The notes under the pieces are model-generated. The model was not told the origin of the DNA. It made no database searches and was given only the letters and a program-made list of their open reading frames with translations. A stretch of DNA of 64,000 nt from Pseudomonas sp. ADAK18 (GTDB lineage: Bacteria > Pseudomonadota > Gammaproteobacteria > Pseudomonadales > Pseudomonadaceae): positions 5,249,001 to 5,313,000 of the forward strand of contig NZ_CP052859.1 in NCBI RefSeq assembly GCF_012935695.1, read 5' to 3'. Positions 1 through 8,553 of this stretch are shown here, piece by piece. Each line of letters opens with the position of its first letter. Positions within the stretch are counted from its first letter, which is position 1. A program made the translations under genes and the position numbers.

Positions 1-1203
1 CCGGGTAATGGCTCGACACTGGCCACCCACAGCGACCGCGAGCAGCTGTTCCTGCAGGCCGGCCGCACCATCGTCGAACTGTGCAAGCGTTACTACCATG
101 ACAACGATGAGTCGGTGTTGCCGCGCAATATCGCCAACTTCAAGGCGTTCGAAAACGCCATGACCCTGGACATCGCCATGGGCGGTTCCACCAATACCAT
201 CCTGCACTTGCTGGCCGCTGCCCAGGAAGCCGAGATCGATTTCGACCTGCGCGACATCGACCGTCTGTCCCGTCACGTGCCACAACTATGCAAGGTTGCG
301 CCGAACATCCAGAAGTACCACATGGAAGACGTGCACCGTGCCGGCGGGATCTTCTCGATCCTCGGCTCCCTGGCCCGTGGCGGCCTGCTGCACACCGACC
401 TGCCGACTGTGCACAGCAAATCCCTGGCCGAAGGCATCGCCAAATGGGACATCACCCAGACTGACGACGAAGCCGTGCACACCTTCTTCAAGGCAGGCCC
501 GGCCGGCATCCCGACGCAGACGGCGTTCAGCCAGTCGACCCGTTGGGAAACCCTGGACGACGACCGTGAAAACGGCTGCATCCGCAGTGTCGAGCACGCC
601 TACTCCCAAGAAGGCGGCCTGGCCGTGCTGTACGGCAACATTGCCCTCGACGGCTGCGTAGTGAAAACCGCGGGCGTGGACGAGTCGATCCACGTCTTCG
701 AAGGTCGCGCCAAGATCTACGAAAGCCAGGACAGCTCGGTGCGCGGCATCCTCGCCGATGAAGTCAAAGAAGGCGACATCGTGATCATCCGCTACGAAGG
801 CCCGAAAGGCGGCCCGGGCATGCAGGAAATGCTCTACCCGACGTCGTACCTGAAATCCAAGGGCCTGGGCAAAGCCTGCGCCCTGCTGACCGATGGTCGC
901 TTCTCCGGTGGCACTTCCGGCCTGTCCATCGGCCACGCTTCGCCAGAAGCCGCTGCCGGTGGCGCCATTGGCCTGGTGCAGGATGGCGACAAAGTGCTGA
1001 TCGACATCCCGAACCGCTCGATCAACCTGTTGGTCAGCGATGAAGAATTGGCCGCACGCCGGGTCGAGCAAGACAAGAAAGGTTGGAAGCCGGTGGAGAA
1101 ACGTCCGCGCAAAGTCACCACCGCGCTGAAGGCGTACGCGCTGTTGGCCACCAGTGCCGACAAAGGTGCGGTACGTAACAAGGCGATGCTGGACGGGCTG
1201 TAA
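1..1203 (+). CDS. ilvD: Dihydroxy-acid dehydratase IlvD, C-terminal ~400 residues (5' end outside window)
   Basis: IlvD dehydrates 2,3-dihydroxy-3-methyl acids to 2-keto acids in valine, isoleucine and leucine synthesis, using an Fe-S cluster in the cytosol. The reading frame is open from base 1 ([17 protein letters not shown]) to the TAA at 1201-1203, about two thirds of the roughly 610-residue family length. Conserved stretches include [63 protein letters not shown] and a KA.LD..L-like end. An internal ATG at 115 is not the start because homology continues upstream of it. A strong terminator follows. The gene is complete as far as visible, with no frameshift. Confidence 0.97.
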   Translation, partial: PGNGSTLATHSDREQLFLQAGRTIVELCKRYYHDNDESVLPRNIANFKAFENAMTLDIAMGGSTNTILHLLAAAQEAEIDFDLRDIDRLSRHVPQLCKVAPNIQKYHMEDVHRAGGIFSILGSLARGGLLHTDLPTVHSKSLAEGIAKWDITQTDDEAVHTFFKAGPAGIPTQTAFSQSTRWETLDDDRENGCIRSVEHAYSQEGGLAVLYGNIALDGCVVKTAGVDESIHVFEGRAKIYESQDSSVRGILADEVKEGDIVIIRYEGPKGGPGMQEMLYPTSYLKSKGLGKACALLTDGRFSGGTSGLSIGHASPEAAAGGAIGLVQDGDKVLIDIPNRSINLLVSDEELAARRVEQDKKGWKPVEKRPRKVTTALKAYALLATSADKGAVRNKAMLDGL

Positions 1204-1220
1204 GCCGTAGCGGCTCCCAT

Positions 1221-1252
1221 AAAAATGCCCCGCCAAGTGCGGGGCATTTTTT
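1221..1252 (+). terminator. Rho-independent terminator of ilvD
   Basis: A perfect 9-bp stem (ATGCCCCGC, 1225-1233, with GCGGGGCAT, 1239-1247) closes a 5-nt loop and runs into a T-tract. Flanking As also allow it to act weakly in reverse, toward the convergent pchP. Confidence 0.9.
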
Positions 1253-1289
1253 GCCTGGATAAACCCCCCAGAACACCGAAGATCAAAAC

Positions 1290-1313
1290 TGTGGGAGCGG
1301 GTTTACTCGCGAA
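1290..1313 (+). repeat. Single degenerate REP unit
   Basis: TGTGGGAGCGGGTTTACTCG matches the main REP core of this window, with TTTA in place of CTTG. It has no inverted partner nearby, so it is a REP singlet at the ilvD/pchP convergent junction. Confidence 0.7.
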
Positions 1314-1328
1314 GCAGGCGACTCGGTC

Positions 1329-2387
1329 TTACTGGATCTCATCCGGCTTGACGATCACCCAGTTTTTATCCGCCGTCACCGGCAACCCTTCCTTCGCCTG
1401 AGCCGCAGCGTGCTTGGCCATCATGCCATTTAGCTGGGTCATGTACTTGTCCTTGCGGTTGACCCACAAGTGAATACCGCCCTTGGCCACGTCGACATCG
1501 TGGAACAGCATGTAGCCGTCACTGGTCGGTGTGTCGCCACCAACGATTACCGGCTTTTTCCATTCGTCGATGTAGGTGAGGATTGCCGCGTGCTTGCCGG
1601 CCATCCAGGTCGCCGGGGTCCACAGGTAAGGAGTCAGCTCCAGGCCGAGGTTGGCTTTCTCGTCATACTTGCCGGCGGTAATTTGCTTGCGGGCAGTGGT
1701 CAGTTCGCCGGTCTTGCGGTCCTTGAGCAAGGTGCTCACGCCGATGACGTTCTCGGGTTTGACGTTGTAGCCGTACTTCGGATCGGCAGCGACCATACGC
1801 ACCAGCTCCTCGGAGGCGGCGGTCATCACATAGACCTCGATGCCGTTCTCCATCAGCTTGTTGAATAGCTCAGCCTGGCCGGTGAAGACTTTCGGCGGCT
1901 GGACCTCCATGTTCTTCACCACGTCGCCTTCGTAGTAGGTGACAGGCACCGGCTTGCCAGATGCCATCAGCTCATCGACGTAGCCCTTGAGTTCCTTGAG
2001 GGTGAAGCCGGAAAAAATCTGCGCGACCCATGGGTAGCAGACCATGTCGTCGACTTCGCAGAGGCGGTAGTAGTAGCTGAACAGGCTTTCCTTGTGGTCG
2101 GCGGTGTCTTTGAACGGTATCAGCTTCAGGGAAGGGTCCATCGTGTCGCGGGTGATCAGGCCCTTGTTTTCCAGGTAAGGCAGCAAGGACTCTTCAAGGT
2201 CGTAGCGGTAACTGGTGTTGTCCATGTCGAACACCGCGAAGTTACCCTTGTTGGCGTTGGCGGCGATCATCGCATCCAGTTGCTTGGCGGCGGGCGCCGG
2301 CCAGTGTTTCAACTCGGTGGCGGCCAGGACCTGACCGGCAAGGCCCAGGCACAGCGCGGCGGCAAACAATCTCGGTGCGAGCTTCAT
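1329..2387 (-). CDS. pchP: Phosphorylcholine phosphatase PchP (secreted HAD-family)
   Basis: PchP hydrolyses phosphorylcholine released by phospholipase C from host lecithin or sphingomyelin, giving choline and phosphate; it acts in the periplasm or outside the cell. The 352-residue precursor begins with a Sec signal (MKLAPRLFAAALCLGLAGQVLAA, cleavage after about residue 23). HAD motif I is DMDNT at 54-58, which becomes D31/D33/T35 after cleavage, the numbering reported for P. aeruginosa PchP. Motif II is TAA (SAA in the PA enzyme) in VYVMTAASEE. Motif IV is GGDTPTSDG near the C-terminus. Length matches the family (~349). It is divergent from tcyP. In P. aeruginosa pchP lies elsewhere, so its place beside ilvD is a local rearrangement. 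Confidence 0.88.
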   Translation of the reverse strand: MKLAPRLFAAALCLGLAGQVLAATELKHWPAPAAKQLDAMIAANANKGNFAVFDMDNTSYRYDLEESLLPYLENKGLITRDTMDPSLKLIPFKDTADHKESLFSYYYRLCEVDDMVCYPWVAQIFSGFTLKELKGYVDELMASGKPVPVTYYEGDVVKNMEVQPPKVFTGQAELFNKLMENGIEVYVMTAASEELVRMVAADPKYGYNVKPENVIGVSTLLKDRKTGELTTARKQITAGKYDEKANLGLELTPYLWTPATWMAGKHAAILTYIDEWKKPVIVGGDTPTSDGYMLFHDVDVAKGGIHLWVNRKDKYMTQLNGMMAKHAAAQAKEGLPVTADKNWVIVKPDEIQ

Positions 2388-2626
2388 GTGCGTTTTCTCC
2401 CTGAGTGAAAGATATCGACGCTAACAAATCTCTGTGACAGTTATCGTCCGAGCACGACCGCTTTCGTTCTGATTCCGCCAGTGCCGTATGCCTGCGCGCC
2501 ATTCTCTTATTCCAAAAACGACAGTCGCCATTCCATAACGGTATTAAATCAATATATTTCAAGCTGTTAGGCTTTCCGGTTCACAATCGCAGGTTAAAGC
2601 GATTGGCAGCCATCCTTGGAGTTTCA

Positions 2627-4018
2627 ATGAATCTGCCCCTGATTCTCAATTTGCTGGTGTTCGTGGCCCTATTGCTGGGCCTGGCACAGACCCGCCGTAC
2701 TAACTGGAGCCTGGCCAAGAAGGTCTTGTTTGCTCTGGTACTCGGCGTGATTTTTGGTGTGGTCCTGCACGCCATCTACGGTGCCGGAAACCCGGTGCTC
2801 AAGGCCTCCATTGGTTGGTTCGACCTGGTGGGCAATGGTTATGTGCAGTTGCTGCAGATGATCGTGATCCCGCTGGTGTTCGCTTCGATCCTCAGCGCCG
2901 TGGCCCGCCTGCATAACGCCTCGTCCCTGGGCAAGATCAGCTTCCTGACCATCGGCACGCTGCTGTTCACCACGGCAATTGCGGCGCTGATCGGTATCGG
3001 CCTGACCAACCTGTTCGGCCTCACCGCCGAAGGTTTGGTGGCTGGCACCCAGGAAATGGCCCGCCTGCAAGTGATCCAGAATGATTACGCCGGCAAGGTC
3101 GCCGACCTGAATGTGCCGCAGTTGCTGCTGTCGTTCATCCCGCAAAACCCGTTCGCCGACCTGGCCCGCGCCAAACCGACATCGATCATCAGTGTGGTGA
3201 TATTCGCCGCCTTCCTCGGGGTTGCCGCGCTGCAACTGCTCAAGGATGACGTGGAAAAAGGCCAGAAAGTGCTCAACGCCATCGACACCCTGCAAGCCTG
3301 GGTGATGCGCCTGGTGCGCCTGGTGATGAAGCTGACCCCGTACGGCGTGCTGGCATTGATGACCAAAGTGGTCGCCAGCTCCAACTTGCAAGACATCATC
3401 AAGCTCGGCAGTTTTGTGGTGGTGTCCTACCTGGCCCTGGGGCTGATGTTTGTAGTCCACGGCCTGTTGCTGTCCCTGGCCGGGATCAACCCGCTGCGGT
3501 TTTTCCGCAAAGTGTGGCCAGTGCTGACGTTTGCCTTCACCAGCCGCTCCAGCGCGGCAAGCATCCCGCTGAGCATTGAAGCGCAGACCCGTCGCCTGGG
3601 CATTCCGCAGTCCATCGCCGGCTTTGCCGCCTCGTTTGGCGCAACGATTGGCCAGAACGGTTGCGCAGGCCTGTACCCGGCGATGTTGGCGGTGATGGTC
3701 GCGCCGACCGTGGGCATCAACCCGCTGGATCCGCTGTGGATCGCGACACTGGTGGCGATTGTGACCCTGAGTTCGGCCGGTGTGGCCGGCGTAGGCGGCG
3801 GTGCGACGTTTGCCGCGCTGATCGTGCTGCCGGCCATGGGCTTGCCCGTGTCACTGGTGGCGCTGCTGATTTCGGTAGAGCCGCTGATCGACATGGGCCG
3901 CACAGCGTTGAACGTGAATGGTTCGATGACCGCCGGGGCGATTACCAGCCAGATCATGCAGCAGACGGACAAAGAGTTGCTGAATGCGGATGAGCATGCA
4001 GAGTTGGCGCAGGTTTAA
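2627..4018 (+). CDS. tcyP: L-cystine/dicarboxylate:cation symporter TcyP
   Basis: This is a sodium- or proton-coupled inner-membrane symporter of the DAACS/SLC1 family. The close match is to TcyP (YdjN), the L-cystine importer. The product is 463 residues, equal to E. coli TcyP, with about eight to ten hydrophobic segments. Helical-hairpin signatures include [14 protein letters not shown] and the [20 protein letters not shown] segment. The ATG at 2627 is chosen because GGAG (2618-2621) lies five bases upstream; a TTG 24 bases earlier would add eight non-conserved residues. It is convergent with relE. Cystine as substrate is inferred from family similarity only. Confidence 0.85.
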   Translation: MNLPLILNLLVFVALLLGLAQTRRTNWSLAKKVLFALVLGVIFGVVLHAIYGAGNPVLKASIGWFDLVGNGYVQLLQMIVIPLVFASILSAVARLHNASSLGKISFLTIGTLLFTTAIAALIGIGLTNLFGLTAEGLVAGTQEMARLQVIQNDYAGKVADLNVPQLLLSFIPQNPFADLARAKPTSIISVVIFAAFLGVAALQLLKDDVEKGQKVLNAIDTLQAWVMRLVRLVMKLTPYGVLALMTKVVASSNLQDIIKLGSFVVVSYLALGLMFVVHGLLLSLAGINPLRFFRKVWPVLTFAFTSRSSAASIPLSIEAQTRRLGIPQSIAGFAASFGATIGQNGCAGLYPAMLAVMVAPTVGINPLDPLWIATLVAIVTLSSAGVAGVGGGATFAALIVLPAMGLPVSLVALLISVEPLIDMGRTALNVNGSMTAGAITSQIMQQTDKELLNADEHAELAQV

Positions 4019-4034
4019 CTAAGCCTGCCCTGTG

Positions 4035-4054
4035 GCAGGGAGCTTGCTCCCTGC
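4035..4054. terminator. Bidirectional hairpin, REP-like, at tcyP/relE junction
   Basis: A perfect 9-bp stem (GCAGGGAGC at 4035-4043 with GCTCCCTGC at 4046-4054) has a 2-nt loop and is preceded by TGTG, as in REP units. Its last base is part of the relE stop codon. There is no T-tract, so a terminator role is inferred from position. Confidence 0.5.
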
Positions 4055-4341
4055 TAACTCAAGCGATCAGTAGCTTTACGATACACCTCGTCACGTTCAC
4101 GCTTATTGACAGCCACAACAAACACCGTGACCTCCTGATCAATCACTTGATAGACCAACCGATAGCCACTGCTGTGAAGCTTGATTTTATAGCAATCAGG
4201 TAAGCCATGGAGACGGTTCGCCTCAATGCGTGGCTGGATCAGGATCTCAACCAGCTTCTTCTTGAACTGTTGACGAACAGTATCCCCAAGTTTGTGCCAC
4301 TCCTTTAAGGACCGTGCATCAAACTCAAGGTTATAGGTCAT
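4054..4341 (-). CDS. relE: RelE-type mRNA-cleaving toxin
   Basis: RelE cleaves mRNA in the ribosomal A site when freed from RelB. The 95-residue product is close to E. coli RelE in length and sequence: a FDARSLKEWHKLG N-terminus, the basic core DCYKIKLHSSGYRLVYQV (equivalents of K52, K54 and R61), and KRERDEVYRKA at the end (equivalents of R81 and Y87). All known catalytic positions appear present, so it should be active. It overlaps the antitoxin gene by 11 bases, so translation is coupled. The module is absent, as far as I recall, from the same place in P. aeruginosa, so it is accessory. Confidence 0.93.
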   Translation of the reverse strand: MTYNLEFDARSLKEWHKLGDTVRQQFKKKLVEILIQPRIEANRLHGLPDCYKIKLHSSGYRLVYQVIDQEVTVFVVAVNKRERDEVYRKATDRLS

Positions 4342-4570
4342 CCAGTGAGACCTTCACCCGCTGAGGAGCCGCCAGCCGCTCCCGAACCGTGGCCAACAAA
4401 GCTTCGTCTTCCTCAGTCATCAGAACAGGTTTAAAAGGCAATTGGCCGCGTTCAGCCACGTACTGCAAGGCTTGGCGCATCAATTCAGAAGGGGTTACGC
4501 CTAGCTTTTCCAGCTCATGATAAGCGCGGGCTTTAAGATCGTCGTCGATACGAACATTGATAGAGGCCAT
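4331..4570 (-). CDS. relB: RelB-type antitoxin
   Basis: RelB neutralises RelE by wrapping around it and represses its own operon through an N-terminal ribbon-helix-helix domain. The 79-residue protein starts MASINVRIDDDLKARAY (RHH strand and first helix) and continues VTPSELMRQALQYVAE, followed by the RelE-binding tail LPFKPVLMTEEDEALL. It resembles E. coli RelB along its whole length (79 residues). The ATG at 4570 follows GAGGGC. A perfect inverted repeat directly upstream is the likely operator. Confidence 0.92.
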   Translation of the reverse strand: MASINVRIDDDLKARAYHELEKLGVTPSELMRQALQYVAERGQLPFKPVLMTEEDEALLATVRERLAAPQRVKVSLDDL

Positions 4571-4581
4571 TGGGTAGCCCT

Positions 4582-4609
4582 CACTGTAATGACATTAGTC
4601 ATTACAGTG
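4582..4609. promoter_or_regulatory. relBE operator (perfect 12-bp inverted repeat)
   Basis: CACTGTAATGAC (4582-4593), a 4-nt spacer ATTA, then GTCATTACAGTG (4598-4609) form an exact dyad 12 bases before relB. From memory the E. coli relO operator carries similar TGTAATGACATT/AATTACA elements. Autoregulation by RelB and RelB2-RelE is inferred. Confidence 0.82.
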
Positions 4610-4653
4610 GCGCAGGAGGCCCTCTTTTGCAAGCCGGATTTGTCGGCGATGCT

Positions 4654-5166
4654 TCAGGCTTTTTCCCAAACCTCAAAGCTGTACGCCGGCTTATCCCCTT
4701 CCGCCGGGTTCTCGACGTTCGACACTAGCTTCCACTGGTTCAAATCAAACTCGGGAAACCACGCATCCCCCTCCGGGCTCAACGCTACCCGCGTCAAATA
4801 CAGGCGATCCGCCTGCTCCAAGCCTTGCGCATACAACTGCGCGCCGCCGATCAGCATCAGCTCATCAGCGCCCTGGGCCTTTGCCCATTCCTCCGCACGC
4901 TCCACCGCCGTATCAAGGGACGGAAAAACTTCCGCACCTTCGAGCGTCAGATCGGTCTGACGGCTGACCACAATATTCAAGCGACCCGGCAACGGTCGAC
5001 CGAGAGAATCCCAGGTCTTGCGCCCCATGATGATCGGCTTGCCCAGTGTGGTGGCCTTGAAATACTTGAAATCCCCCGGCAAGTGCCAGGGCATGCTGTT
5101 GTCGACGCCGATCACGCGGTTTTCACCGAGGGCTGCGATCAGGCTTAAAGGGAGAGTTTTTTTCAT
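4654..5166 (-). CDS. folA: Dihydrofolate reductase FolA
   Basis: FolA reduces dihydrofolate to tetrahydrofolate with NADPH, regenerating the cofactor oxidised by ThyA (encoded at 17.8 kb). The 170-residue product carries LIAALGENRVIGVDNSMPWHLPGDF (substrate and NADPH loop), KPIIMGRKTWDSLGRPLPGR, and the C-terminal LTRV/W.PEFD region. The ATG at 5166 (MKKTLPLSLIAALG) is chosen because homology begins there; an upstream in-frame start would add 13 unrelated residues. It is the target of trimethoprim. Divergent from the DUF2868 gene. Confidence 0.95.
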   Translation of the reverse strand: MKKTLPLSLIAALGENRVIGVDNSMPWHLPGDFKYFKATTLGKPIIMGRKTWDSLGRPLPGRLNIVVSRQTDLTLEGAEVFPSLDTAVERAEEWAKAQGADELMLIGGAQLYAQGLEQADRLYLTRVALSPEGDAWFPEFDLNQWKLVSNVENPAEGDKPAYSFEVWEKA

Positions 5167-5256
5167 GGCGACGAGAATACCAGAGGCGCGGGCGGCATAC
5201 CCCAACCGGCGCTCCAGCGGTTATGCTCCAACCTCACTTGCTCAACAGGACGGCGC

Positions 5257-6636
5257 GTGACTGCACTGAACCCCCTGCAAAAACTCTGGCTGACAGAAAC
5301 CGTGCGCCTGCGCGAGGAACACGCAGGCCCGCTCGAAGACCAGGAAGCCAATCGCCAGGCCCGCAGCACTGGCGGCGACCTGCCAACGCGCATTCAAAAC
5401 CGCGCCCTGTGGCTGGCCGAGCGTGATGGCCTGAGCGCCGCCCTCGGCCGCTGGCTGCAAGGCGCGCGGTTGGCGTTGATCCTGCTGGCGGTGGTCGCCA
5501 TCGTCAGTGGTGCCGGCCTGGCTTTTGCGGCGTTGGGCAACGGCCTGACGCCGGTGAATGTGTTCTGGGCCCTGGGCAGTCTGCTGGGCTTGAACCTGAT
5601 CCTGTTGTTGAGCTGGGCCTTGGGCCTGGTGTTTGCCGGCGAGCACAGCGCCAGCCTTGGCCGCCTGTGGTTGTGGCTCAGTGAAAAACTCGCCCGTGAC
5701 GCCAAGGCTGCGCAACTGGCCCCGGCGCTGCTGCTATTGCTGCAACGTCAGAAACTCAATCGCTGGGCCGTCGGCATCCTGGTCAACAGCCTGTGGCTGC
5801 TGGCCTTGCTCAGCGCGATGGTGATCCTGCTGACACTGCTGGCCACCCGGCGCTACGGCTTTGTCTGGGAAACCACCATCCTGGGGGCCGACACCTTTGT
5901 CAGTGTGACCCAAACCCTCGGCACCCTGCCCGCGCTGTTGGGCTTTAACGTGCCCACCGTCGAAATGATCCGCGCCAGCGGCGACTCGGCCCTGAATATC
6001 GAAAGTGCCCGCCAGGCCTGGGCTGCCTGGCTCGTCGGTGTGCTGCTGGTCTACGGCATCCTGCCTCGGTTGATCCTCGCCCTGCTGTGCCTATGGCGCT
6101 GGAAACGCGGGCGCGCAGGTTTACACCTGGACCTTAACCTGCCCGGCTACAGCGCACTGCGTGAACGGTTGATGCCCAGCAGTGAACGGCTTGGCGTCAA
6201 CGACGCTGCACCTGAGCAACTGCATCACGTCGAAGGTGGCGTCAGCGAGCTGGAAAGCGACGGTGCCTTACTGGTAGCCATCGAACTGGACGACCAACGT
6301 CCCTGGCCACCAAAGCTGCCGGCCTCCATCAAAGACGCCGGCATCCTCGATAGCCGCGAATCGCGCAACAAACTGCTGGAACAACTGACCCGCTTTCCAC
6401 CCGCGCGGCTGGCCATTGCCTGCGACCCGCGTCGCTCGCCGGATCGCGGTAGCCTGGCGCTGATTGCCGAACTGGCCCGTAGCGCCACAGCCACGCGCGT
6501 CTGGTTGCTGCAAGCGCCCGCCGGCCAGGCCCTGGACGCTGAACGCCTCGGCGACTGGCACACCGCGTTGCAACAGCTTGAACTGCCGTTCGCCGATTGT
6601 GCGCCGCTGAACTGGTTGGAGACGGGCCATGACTAA
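5257..6636 (+). CDS. DUF2868 membrane protein, partner of the DUF3482 GTPase
   Basis: Function unknown. The 459-residue protein has an N-terminal soluble part (LWLTETVRLREEHAGPLEDQEANRQAR), then about four hydrophobic segments: near residues 70-95 (ALILLAVVAIVSGAGLAFAAL), 105-130 (GLNLILLLSWALGLVFAG), 175-200 (WLLALLSAMVILLTLLA) and 255-290 (WLVGVLLVYGILPRLILALLCLW). A large C-terminal cytosolic domain of about 170 residues follows. It starts at GTG 5257, in register with the family N-terminus. Its last 8 bases overlap the GTPase gene, so the two are translationally coupled. The pair recurs in Pseudomonas and looks like a membrane anchor plus GTPase. A role is not known. Confidence 0.8.
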   Translation: MTALNPLQKLWLTETVRLREEHAGPLEDQEANRQARSTGGDLPTRIQNRALWLAERDGLSAALGRWLQGARLALILLAVVAIVSGAGLAFAALGNGLTPVNVFWALGSLLGLNLILLLSWALGLVFAGEHSASLGRLWLWLSEKLARDAKAAQLAPALLLLLQRQKLNRWAVGILVNSLWLLALLSAMVILLTLLATRRYGFVWETTILGADTFVSVTQTLGTLPALLGFNVPTVEMIRASGDSALNIESARQAWAAWLVGVLLVYGILPRLILALLCLWRWKRGRAGLHLDLNLPGYSALRERLMPSSERLGVNDAAPEQLHHVEGGVSELESDGALLVAIELDDQRPWPPKLPASIKDAGILDSRESRNKLLEQLTRFPPARLAIACDPRRSPDRGSLALIAELARSATATRVWLLQAPAGQALDAERLGDWHTALQQLELPFADCAPLNWLETGHD

Positions 6637-8002
6637 ACCGCTGAAACTCGCCGTAGTCGGCCACACCAACGTCGGCAAGACCTCGCTGCTACGCACCCTG
6701 ACCCGGGACGTGGGCTTTGGCGAAGTCTCCCATCGTCCCAGCACCACCCGGCATGTCGAAGGTGCGCGCCTGTCGGTGGACGGCGAAGCCCTGTTGGAAC
6801 TGTACGACACACCCGGCCTGGAAGACGCCATCGCCCTGCTCGACTACCTCGAGCGCCTGGATCGCCCCGGCGAGCGCCTCGATGGCCCGGCACGGCTGGC
6901 GCGGTTTCTGGAAGGCAGCGAAGCCCGGCAGCGTTTCGAGCAGGAAGCCAAAGTCCTGCGCCAACTGCTGGCTTGCGACGCTGGCCTCTATGTCATCGAC
7001 GCCCGCGAACCGGTGCTGGCCAAGTACCGCGACGAGTTACAAGTGCTCGCCAGTTGCGGCAAGCCACTGCTGCCGGTGCTCAACTTTGTCAGCAGCAGCG
7101 ACCACCGTGAACCGGACTGGCGCGAAGCCCTGGCCCGCCTTGGCCTGCATGCTTTGGTGCGTTTCGACAGCGTGGCACCGCCGGAAGACGGCGAGCGCCG
7201 ACTCTATGAAAGCCTCGCGCTGCTGCTGGAAAACTCCCGTGGGCAACTGGAACGGTTGATCCTCGACCAGGAAGCCCAACGCCAGGCCCGCCAGCAAAGC
7301 GCCGCACGCCTGATTGCTGAGCTGCTGGTGGACTGCGCCGCCTGCCGACGCAGTGTGGTCAGCGAGGCAGAGGCCGAACAGCAAGCCATCAGTGAACTGC
7401 GCAAAGCCGTGCGTCAGCGGGAACAACGTTGTGTCGAAGCCTTGCTCAAGCTATTCGGCTTTCGCCCGCAAGACGCTGCCGCCAGCGATTTGCCGCTGCT
7501 GGACGGGCGCTGGGGCGATGACTTGTTCAACCCGGAAACCCTCAAGCAATTGGGCGTGCGGGTGGGTAGCGGGATTGCGGCGGGCGCAGCGGCGGGTGCC
7601 GGTGTCGACTTACTGGTGGGCGGCCTGACCTTGGGCGCGGCGGCCCTGGCCGGCGCGATCGCCGGTGGCGCCCTGCAAACCGCCCGTAGCTACGGCAGCC
7701 GTTTGCTGGGCAAGATCAAAGGCCAGCGCGAGCTGACCGTCGACGACAGCGTGCTACGCCTGTTGGCCTTGCGCCAACGGCAACTGCTCAAAGCCCTGAA
7801 CCTGCGCGGCCACGCGGCCATGCACAGCATCAAGGTCGACACACCTCAGGACAAGACTTGGCGCGAGGGCAAGTTGCCGGAAGCGCTGAACAAGGCGCGG
7901 GCCCATCCGCAATGGTCGTCCCTTAATCCGCACCCGAAACTGAGCCAGGCCGAACGCCAGGAACAGATCGAAGCCCTGGCCCTGCGCCTGGACGAAACCT
8001 AA
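6629..8002 (+). CDS. DUF3482-type P-loop GTPase
   Basis: The 457-residue protein has a TRAFAC-class GTPase domain at its N-terminus: G1 GHTNVGKT (11-18), probable switch I threonine in STTRH (38-42), and G3 DTPG (60-63). The expected G4 NKxD is replaced by NFVS (152-155) in LPVLNFVSSSD, so guanine specificity may be relaxed or handled differently. A helical insert of about 50 residues separates G3 and G4. Around residues 310-355 a glycine/alanine-rich hydrophobic stretch (SGIAAGAAAGAGVDLLVGG and following) looks like a membrane-inserting glycine zipper. It overlaps the DUF2868 gene and its stop overlaps the stop of the opposite-strand HD gene. Function unknown; a dynamin-like or membrane-remodelling role is only a guess. 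Confidence 0.8.
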   Translation: MTKPLKLAVVGHTNVGKTSLLRTLTRDVGFGEVSHRPSTTRHVEGARLSVDGEALLELYDTPGLEDAIALLDYLERLDRPGERLDGPARLARFLEGSEARQRFEQEAKVLRQLLACDAGLYVIDAREPVLAKYRDELQVLASCGKPLLPVLNFVSSSDHREPDWREALARLGLHALVRFDSVAPPEDGERRLYESLALLLENSRGQLERLILDQEAQRQARQQSAARLIAELLVDCAACRRSVVSEAEAEQQAISELRKAVRQREQRCVEALLKLFGFRPQDAAASDLPLLDGRWGDDLFNPETLKQLGVRVGSGIAAGAAAGAGVDLLVGGLTLGAAALAGAIAGGALQTARSYGSRLLGKIKGQRELTVDDSVLRLLALRQRQLLKALNLRGHAAMHSIKVDTPQDKTWREGKLPEALNKARAHPQWSSLNPHPKLSQAERQEQIEALALRLDET

Positions 8003-8553
8003 GCCGCCAATAACTGCCGGGCCTTGGCCTTCAAAACATCGAGGTCGAGCACCGGCACGTGCATTTCCTTGGCCTGCTCATCCCAATGGCGCATGCGCAA
8101 ACTGACGGTGCACAGCGGATCCTGCTCGAACGCCCGCGCCTCGTCCGCGCTCATCACCCCGCCCTGATAACCCAGGGTGCGACGACTGGCCTCACTCAAT
8201 CGGGCGTAGTAATCCGGCTGGCTGAAAGTCAGGTAGCGCTTGGCCTGGACGTGGTATTCCACCAGCTTTGCCATCCGCTCGCTGAAACCGGCCCGACGTA
8301 GATAGTCAGCCCCTAGCCGTTCATGGCTGACCACACCGTAGCCCCCCATGTTCTCGCCACCCTGGCCGCAGATATGCCCGATGTCGTGGAAGAACGCCGC
8401 CAGCACCACTTCATCATCGAAACCTTCCGCCATGGCCAACTGCGCAGCCTGGGACATGTGCTCGATCTGCGACACCGGTTCGCCAATGTAATCGGCGGCG
8501 CCATGTTGCTCGTACAAGCCAAACACCTCAGCGATCACCTGTTCAGTGCTCAT
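7999..8553 (-). CDS. PhnZ-like HD-domain phosphonate oxygenase
   Basis: Probable mixed-valent di-iron oxygenase that cleaves the C-P bond of a 1-hydroxylated aminoethylphosphonate. The 184-residue protein places every PhnZ landmark in register: Tyr22 and Glu25 (YIGE, the PhnZ Y24/E27 lid pair), His32, His56-Asp57 (FFHDIGH), His77 (SHE), His101 (EYH) and Asp158 (LRMRHWDEQ), about 2-3 residues before the PhnZ numbering. It belongs to the group called phosphonate-operon HD proteins (TIGR03276, from memory). ATG 8553 shares its A with the TAA of the FAD gene (TAATG), and homology starts there. It is last in the phosphonate operon. The true substrate is uncertain because no PhnY hydroxylase is encoded nearby. 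Confidence 0.85.
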   Translation of the reverse strand: MSTEQVIAEVFGLYEQHGAADYIGEPVSQIEHMSQAAQLAMAEGFDDEVVLAAFFHDIGHICGQGGENMGGYGVVSHERLGADYLRRAGFSERMAKLVEYHVQAKRYLTFSQPDYYARLSEASRRTLGYQGGVMSADEARAFEQDPLCTVSLRMRHWDEQAKEMHVPVLDLDVLKAKARQLLAA

